A stretch of DNA of 6,235 bases, taken from positions 1-6,235 of the forward strand of contig CAMNQN010000192.1 of the NCBI GenBank assembly GCA_946549155.1, written 5' to 3'. This DNA comes from an uncultured Lachnospiraceae bacterium. Its GTDB lineage: Bacteria; Bacillota; Clostridia; Lachnospirales; Lachnospiraceae. This document shows, piece after piece, positions 1 to 6,235 of the stretch. The notes under the pieces were generated by a model. The model was given only the letters and a program-made list of their open reading frames with translations, ran no database searches and was not told the origin of the DNA. The position numbers and the translations under genes are program-made. Within the stretch, counting starts at the first letter, position 1, and each line of letters opens with the position of its first letter.

Positions 1-139
1 CCGGCTCCATCCTAGTGTTTCTTGTATCCGGAGCAGTTTTCCAGAGGCATCTGCCGCCCGGCCCCGTCTTTTTCTGCGTCCTCTTGTTTAACCAAACACG
101 AACATCTGGCAGCAACTATGAATTCCTTCCGTTTCTTAC
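1..139. other. Left-edge region without a recognisable gene
   Basis: No start codon with a ribosome binding site leads into a family I recognise on either strand. One frame enters from the left edge and stays open to a TGA at 141-143. Its 46 codons do not resemble a known protein end, and it would run into the lactonase -35 box. A small palindrome, TGTTT-AACC-AAACA (85-98), is the only local structure. The region is probably intergenic sequence after a gene outside the window. Confidence 0.4.
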
Positions 140-163
140 TTGAAAGCGCAGGTCGATTCAAGT
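138..163. repeat. Inverted repeat over the lactonase promoter, possible operator
   Basis: ACTTGAA (138-144) and its exact reverse complement TTCAAGT (157-163) are separated by 12 bp. The arm centres are about 19 bp apart, close to two helical turns. The left arm covers most of the -35 box and the right arm ends on the first base of the -10 box. A dimeric regulator bound here would block RNA polymerase. The arms are only 7 bp, so chance is possible. Confidence 0.35.
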
Positions 164-168
164 ATAAT
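140..168 (+). promoter_or_regulatory. Sigma-A-type promoter of the lactonase gene
   Basis: A -35 element TTGAAA (140-145) and a perfect -10 element TATAAT (163-168) are separated by 17 bp, which is the ideal spacing. Transcription should start near 174-176, leaving a leader of about 40 nt before the ATG at 215. The promoter lies inside the longest possible reading frame that starts at 140, which argues strongly that the real start codon is further downstream. Confidence 0.85.
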
Positions 169-193
169 GAAGAAAACAATAACCGGAATTGAG

Positions 194-204
194 AGAAGGA
201 AGGG
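194..204 (+). promoter_or_regulatory. Ribosome binding site that fixes the lactonase start
   Basis: The purine-rich stretch AGAAGGAAGGG lies 10 nt before the ATG at 215. The other in-frame starts, at 140 and 167, fall in the promoter or ahead of the predicted transcription start, and neither has a comparable site. This supports 215 as the start. Confidence 0.7.
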
Positions 205-214
205 CTTTAGCAAT

Positions 215-1270
215 ATGGAGAAGAAAAAATATGTAGCCTATGTAGGGACCTACACCCATGGCAGCAGTATCGGAATACATGTGTATGATGTGGACGTGGA
301 AAATGGAAGGATGACGGAGCGGAATGTGGTGCCGGTGCACAATGCCTCTTATCTTACTAAGTCCTGCAATGGAAAGTATCTCTATTCTATTGCGGATGAA
401 GGCGTGGAGGTACTGAAAATTGAGCCAAACGGTGATCTGACCCCTATCAATAAGGTGGGAATCGACGGAATGAGGGGATGTTATTTGTCCACGGACTCCA
501 CTGGAAAATTTCTGTTTGTGGGCGGCTATCATGATGGAAAAGTGACGGTGGTGCACACCCATAGAAACGGCAGGCTGGGAAGTGTCATGGATGGCGTGTT
601 CCACAAGGGACTGGGCAGTGTGGCGGAGCGGAACTTCCGTCCCCATGTGAGCTGTGTGACCCCTACGCCGGATGGCAAATATCTCTGCGCGGTGGATAAC
701 GGTGTGGACCAGGTGAAGATTTATAAGGTGCATCCCACCACAGGAAAGCTGAAATTGTATGATATCCTGCGCTGTGAGCTGGAGTCCGGCCCAAGGCTGA
801 TCTGCTTTAGCCACGATGGAAGATATGCTTATATTAACTGTGAGCTGACGAACAAGATCCGGGTATATTCCTATGATGGAAGCGGAAAATCACCGGAATT
901 TGAGCTGCTGCAGGAGGTAAAGAGCCTGATGGATGAAAAGGAGGTCAGCAGCGCCTGCTGTGCCATGAAGATTTCCCCCAGTGGAAAATATCTCTACTGT
1001 TCCAGCGCCGGGGAAAATACCGTGGGTATTTTCCGAATTGACCCGGACACCGGTCTTTTGACCAAAATCTGCATTCTTCCCATCAGCGGCGGATATCCCA
1101 AGGATGTGGATGTGCTGCCGGATGAGAAGACGCTTGTGGTGCTCTGTCATGAATCTAATTATATGCGTTTTTTTACGGTGGATTATGAGAGGGGAACCAT
1201 TATTATGAAGGGAAAGCAGCTGAAAGTGGAGACGCCAAACTGCATCCTGATCTCGGAAGTGGAGGAGTAA
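215..1270 (+). CDS. Lactonase family beta-propeller protein (6-phosphogluconolactonase-like)
   Basis: The product is a 351-residue protein of the lactonase family (YbhE/Pgl type, Pfam Lactonase), which folds as a seven-bladed beta-propeller. The characterised member, E. coli Pgl, hydrolyses 6-phosphogluconolactone to 6-phosphogluconate in the oxidative pentose phosphate pathway. Visible family features are the N-terminal YVGTYT (residues 9-14), RPHVSCVTPTPDGKYL (142-157) with the following DNGVDQVKIY, SGPRLICFSHDGRYAYINCE (191-210), and blade-type repeats of the form S/D-x-GKYLY near 52-57, 97-101, 153-157 and 256-261. There is no signal peptide or membrane segment, so it should be cytoplasmic. 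The length fits the family (about 340-350). The start at 215 is chosen because a consensus promoter and a ribosome binding site lie just before it. It appears to be a single-gene transcript ending at the palindrome after the stop. Family membership is firm, but the substrate is inferred; many clostridial homologues have no tested substrate. Confidence 0.9.
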   Translation: MEKKKYVAYVGTYTHGSSIGIHVYDVDVENGRMTERNVVPVHNASYLTKSCNGKYLYSIADEGVEVLKIEPNGDLTPINKVGIDGMRGCYLSTDSTGKFLFVGGYHDGKVTVVHTHRNGRLGSVMDGVFHKGLGSVAERNFRPHVSCVTPTPDGKYLCAVDNGVDQVKIYKVHPTTGKLKLYDILRCELESGPRLICFSHDGRYAYINCELTNKIRVYSYDGSGKSPEFELLQEVKSLMDEKEVSSACCAMKISPSGKYLYCSSAGENTVGIFRIDPDTGLLTKICILPISGGYPKDVDVLPDEKTLVVLCHESNYMRFFTVDYERGTIIMKGKQLKVETPNCILISEVEE

Positions 1271-1289
1271 TGCGGGAGCCGGCCTTTTT

Positions 1290-1388
1290 GCTGGAGCTGT
1301 CATAAAATAGCGGGGGAGCGCTGCTGATATCCGGTGTGTATCTGGATATTCAGGAATGCTCCCCCTGCCATTTTGCGACGGCTCCAGC
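1290..1388. terminator. Long imperfect palindrome, probable bidirectional terminator
   Basis: The outer arms 1290-1301 (GCTGGAGCTGTC) and 1377-1388 (GACGGCTCCAGC) pair over 12 bp with one G-U. Next, the AAAAT at 1304-1308 pairs with ATTTT at 1370-1374, and GGGGGAGC at 1312-1319 pairs with GCTCCCCC at 1358-1365. The inner arms 1324-1334 and 1342-1353 pair with one bulge around the 7-nt loop TGTGTAT. The GC core flanked by an A-tract and a T-tract is the usual form of a terminator read from both sides, and it lies between two convergent genes. The right arm ends exactly at the aroC stop codon. The T-tracts are short (4 nt), and the structure is longer than a terminator needs to be. Confidence 0.75.
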
Positions 1389-2501
1389 CTAATTTTGTTC
1401 TGGCATTCCGTATACCTTCCGGATGCTTCCCATGGTGGCGCTCATATTCTGCATCATCAGATCGACTACGGTCAGCGCGGTCATAGCCTCCACCACCACC
1501 ACGGCCCGGGGCACGATAATGGGATCGTGACGGCCATGAATGCGGATTTCACCGCAGCTTCCATTCTGAAACAGCGCTGTCTGGGGCCTGGCAATGGAGG
1601 GCGTGGGCTTGAAGGCGGCCCGGACCAGAAGATCGCTGCCATCGCTGATGCCGCCCAGGACTCCGCCGGCATGGTTAGCAGCCTTCACAGGCTTTCCGTT
1701 CTCTAAGGTATATTGATCGTTATTTTCATGTCCAAACGCCTTGGCGGCGGCCATACCGTCTCCGATCTCCACACCCTTCACCGCGCCGATGGAAAAAAGG
1801 GCTTTTCCAAGATTCGCATCCAGTTTATCGAAGACGGGTTCTCCGATGCCGGCGGGGAGATGACGGACAACGCACTCCACCACACCGCCGCAGGAGGTCT
1901 GGTTGGTCAGGCATTCCTCCAGAAAAAGCAGTGCCCGTTCCTCCGCTTCTGCGTCCGGCATATAGAGGGGACTGGAGGAGATTCGGGACAGCTCCATATT
2001 TTCACTGGAGCAGGAAATCTCTCCGATGGACCGGGTGTAGGCGGTGACGGTGATGCCCAGCTCCCCCAGTATTTTGGAGGCGACGGCTCCTGCCGCCACA
2101 CGCCCGATGGTCTCCCGGCCGGAGGAACGGCCTCCGCCCCGATAGTCCCGGAAACCATATTTCTGATCAAAGGTGTAATCTGCATGACCAGGGCGGTAGC
2201 AGGAGACAATATCGCTGTAATCCCTGGAACGTTGATCCTTGTTAAAGACCACCAGGGAGATGGGAGTACCTGTGGTTTTCCTTTCAAAGACACCGGATAA
2301 AATCTCCACGGTGTCCGCTTCCTGCCTGGCGGTGGTGTAGCGGCTCTGCCCCGGCTTTCTGCGGTTTAGAAAAACCTGGATATCTTCCGTCTGCAGGGAC
2401 AGCCCGGCGGGACAGCCGTCGATGACGACACCGATTCCCCTTCCGTGGGATTCTCCCCAGGTGGTGATGCGAAATAAGGTTCCAAATGTTGATCCGGCCA
2501 T
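1389..2501 (-). CDS. aroC: Chorismate synthase
   Basis: The protein has 370 residues, a normal full length. It catalyses the last step of the shikimate pathway, converting 5-enolpyruvylshikimate-3-phosphate to chorismate with reduced FMN, in the cytoplasm. The first family signature is GESHGRGIGVVIDGCP (16-31) with His19. RPGHADYT (103-110) holds His106, and GGRSSGRETIGRVAAGAVA (123-141) is the second signature. Further conserved segments are GGVLGGISDG (279-288), KPTPSI (298-303) and RHDPIIVPRAVVVVEA (324-339), the third signature with minor changes at usually variable positions. His19 and His106 correspond to the two conserved active-site histidines of the family. The ATG at 2501 is preceded by AAAGGA about 9 nt upstream, and the MAGSTFGTLFRITTWGESHG start is typical of the family. 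carB ends 19 nt upstream, so the two are probably cotranscribed. The TAG stop is followed directly by the palindromic terminator. Confidence 0.98.
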   Translation of the reverse strand: MAGSTFGTLFRITTWGESHGRGIGVVIDGCPAGLSLQTEDIQVFLNRRKPGQSRYTTARQEADTVEILSGVFERKTTGTPISLVVFNKDQRSRDYSDIVSCYRPGHADYTFDQKYGFRDYRGGGRSSGRETIGRVAAGAVASKILGELGITVTAYTRSIGEISCSSENMELSRISSSPLYMPDAEAEERALLFLEECLTNQTSCGGVVECVVRHLPAGIGEPVFDKLDANLGKALFSIGAVKGVEIGDGMAAAKAFGHENNDQYTLENGKPVKAANHAGGVLGGISDGSDLLVRAAFKPTPSIARPQTALFQNGSCGEIRIHGRHDPIIVPRAVVVVEAMTALTVVDLMMQNMSATMGSIRKVYGMPEQN

Positions 2502-2520
2502 GATGAGTTCCTTTCTGCGG
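2502..2520 (-). promoter_or_regulatory. carB-aroC junction with the aroC ribosome binding site
   Basis: Only 19 nt separate the carB stop from the aroC ATG. Read on the minus strand, the gap contains AGAAAGGAAC, giving an AAGGA core 8 nt before the start. There is no room for a promoter or a terminator, so aroC should be translated from the carB transcript. Confidence 0.8.
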
Positions 2521-5745
<3,225 letters not shown>

Positions 5746-5751
5746 AATTTT

Positions 5752-5756
5752 CTCCT
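5752..5756 (-). promoter_or_regulatory. carB ribosome binding site
   Basis: On the minus strand AGGAG stands 6 nt before the carB ATG (5743-5745). It is a strong, well-spaced site and confirms this start. The leader from the predicted transcription start is only about 45 nt, too short for a PyrR-type attenuator with alternative hairpins. Confidence 0.85.
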
Positions 5757-5796
5757 GAAATCATTGAATTAGTTGAATTGTCACATAGCTTTTCCT

Positions 5797-5826
5797 AGTT
5801 TAGCATAAAGTGTTTGGAATTGTAAA
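5797..5826 (-). promoter_or_regulatory. Predicted carB-aroC promoter
   Basis: Read on the minus strand there is a TTTACA -35 element (5821-5826), an 18-bp spacer, and a TAAACT -10 element (5797-5802). TGC directly before the -10 box makes it an extended -10 (TGN). The match to TATAAT is only four of six, but the TG extension and a -35 with five of six matches compensate. Transcription would begin near 5790. No other candidate of equal quality is seen between 5746 and 5889. Confidence 0.55.
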
Positions 5827-5854
5827 TATCATCTTGGGAGAAACTGCATATAAT
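5826..5854 (+). promoter_or_regulatory. Predicted promoter of the LysM gene
   Basis: A perfect TATAAT lies at 5849-5854. The hexamer 17 bp upstream is ATATCA (5826-5831), a poor -35 with three matches to TTGACA. Read as CATATAAT (5847-5854), the -10 element also matches the recalled Bacillus sporulation sigma-E consensus CATACAAT at seven of eight positions, with an AAATATC (5824-5830) upstream but at a spacing slightly too long. Transcription would begin near 5861. The -35 region touches that of the divergent carB promoter. Confidence 0.55.
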
Positions 5855-5893
5855 TTAAAGTAGCAGCTGTTTTTTGTGAAACGCAGAATGTGG

Positions 5894-5901
5894 AAAGGAA
5901 G
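5894..5901 (+). promoter_or_regulatory. Ribosome binding site that fixes the LysM gene start
   Basis: AAAGGAAG lies with its GGA core 8 nt before the ATG at 5908. A longer frame opening at the GTG at 5890 would have this site inside the coding sequence and lacks its own, so 5908 is the better start. Confidence 0.75.
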
Positions 5902-5907
5902 AGAAAA

Positions 5908-6096
5908 ATGCGGGAACAGTTTAATCAGATTCATGTAGTGGAGCCCGGGGATACCTTATATCTGCTGGGAAAGAGGTATGGGGTGACTGTAGCTGCCATT
6001 ATGTATGCAAATCCTTATGCAGATAGTTACAATTTGCAGGTGGGAGATGAGATTTTTATTCCCCGGGTCAGGGAGGAGAGGGAGCAAATCCTGTAA
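5908..6096 (+). CDS. Small leaderless LysM domain protein
   Basis: The product has 62 residues and is almost entirely one LysM domain, about residues 9-54. It runs from HVVEPGDTLYLLGKRYGV through an Asn-Pro turn (MYANPYA) to LQVGDEIFIPR. LysM domains bind N-acetylglucosamine-containing glycans such as peptidoglycan. The hydrophilic N-terminus MREQFNQI precedes the domain directly, with no signal peptide, membrane segment, enzymatic domain or room for one. It therefore either acts inside the cell or leaves by another route. In Bacillus, SafA carries an N-terminal LysM domain without a signal peptide and works on the developing spore surface, which is a possible parallel but is only inferred here. 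The charged tail REEREQIL follows the domain. The gene is divergent from carB and is followed by a strong hairpin, so it is probably transcribed alone. The LysM identification is firm; the role is unknown. Confidence 0.85.
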   Translation: MREQFNQIHVVEPGDTLYLLGKRYGVTVAAIMYANPYADSYNLQVGDEIFIPRVREEREQIL

Positions 6097-6155
6097 GACA
6101 TGGAAAAAGATACTGTTCAGGTGAATGTTCTTCGTGTTTTGTTAATTAGGAGGAC

Positions 6156-6203
6156 GCAGGAAGAGGAAGGGCGGAACCGACCCTTCCTCTTCCTGCTGTT
6201 TCT
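6156..6203 (+). terminator. Rho-independent terminator after the LysM gene
   Basis: A perfect 16-bp stem, GCAGGAAGAGGAAGGG (6156-6171) with CCCTTCCTCTTCCTGC (6181-6196), closes a 9-nt loop and is followed by TGTTTCT. It begins 59 nt after the LysM stop. The stem is very stable, but the T-tract is interrupted. All purines lie in one arm and all pyrimidines in the other except for the end bases. Confidence 0.8.
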
Positions 6204-6235
6204 GGCAAGCTTTACAAAATCACGATGAATGTAAC

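Noticed and set aside
74..82. A 9-bp match in opposite orientation between the left edge (CTGCGTCCT) and the right hairpin (AGGACGCAG at 6151-6159), suggesting ends of an element
   Set aside because: The match decays quickly on both sides, the genes between are core metabolism, and no transposase or target duplication is visible. Chance is the likelier explanation.
3..143. A frame entering from the left edge that could be the end of an upstream gene
   Set aside because: The 46 codons have no recognisable motif, and the frame would end inside the lactonase -35 box. It cannot be supported without sequence to the left.
140..214. An N-terminal extension of 25 residues on the lactonase protein
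   Set aside because: The extension overlaps the -35 and -10 boxes and does not look like the family N-terminus. The ATG at 215 has a ribosome binding site and gives the normal family length.
158..814. A 218-codon open frame on the minus strand, antisense to the lactonase gene
   Set aside because: It lies wholly inside a well-supported gene on the other strand, its protein is rich in His and Ile without any recognisable family, and it has no ribosome binding site. It is a coding shadow.
1356..1706. A 116-codon plus-strand frame starting in the palindrome and running antisense to aroC
   Set aside because: It would start inside the terminator stem, and its sequence is the antisense of a highly conserved aroC 3' region. 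No family is recognisable.
5764..5779. Two TTGAATT copies in the carB leader, considered as an ArgR-type box
   Set aside because: ARG boxes need inverted half-sites of the TGAAT-ATTCA type. These copies are in direct orientation, so the pattern does not fit.
5888..5938. A 16-residue frame starting at the ATG at 5888, which could be a leader peptide before the LysM gene
   Set aside because: It has no ribosome binding site, overlaps the LysM start in another frame and contains no telling run of amino acids.
6100..6228. A 42-residue plus-strand frame downstream of the LysM gene
   Set aside because: It runs straight through the perfect hairpin at 6156-6196, has no ribosome binding site close to its ATG, and its second half is simply the translation of the stem.

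Overview
This 6.2 kb window looks like a piece of chromosome from a Gram-positive clostridial bacterium, most likely in or near the Lachnospiraceae. The reasons are purine-rich ribosome binding sites, sigma-A-like promoters, a moderately GC-rich composition, and CarB and AroC sequences of clostridial type. The taxonomic call rests on recalled family resemblance, not on a search. I see no phage, insertion sequence, CRISPR array, RNA gene or toxin system. The content is core metabolism plus one small LysM gene.

Layout. Positions 1-139 hold no convincing gene. A near-consensus promoter (140-168) drives a beta-propeller lactonase-family gene (215-1270, +), related to 6-phosphogluconolactonase. 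It converges on aroC (chorismate synthase, 1389-2501, -). The 118 bp between them is mostly one long imperfect palindrome (1290-1388), probably a terminator working in both directions. Upstream of aroC on the minus strand, 19 nt away, lies carB (carbamoyl-phosphate synthase large subunit, 2521-5745, -). carB and aroC therefore look like a two-gene transcript, read leftwards from a promoter near 5797-5826. Right of carB is a divergent small gene (5908-6096, +) encoding a 62-residue LysM protein with no signal peptide. Its promoter faces the carB promoter, with the -35 regions touching. It is followed by a perfect 16-bp hairpin (6156-6196), probably its terminator.

How the genes work together. 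CarB makes carbamoyl phosphate for arginine and pyrimidines, and AroC makes chorismate for aromatic amino acids and folate. Their pairing joins two biosynthetic branches that do not share a direct step. carA, the glutaminase subunit usually next to carB, is absent from the window, because carB is the first gene of its transcript. The lactonase-like gene stands alone and could serve the oxidative pentose phosphate pathway, but its substrate cannot be read from sequence.

I found no clear undescribed system. The items most worth a second look are the long palindrome, the carB-aroC unit lacking carA, and the leaderless LysM protein with a promoter resembling a sporulation sigma-E -10 element.
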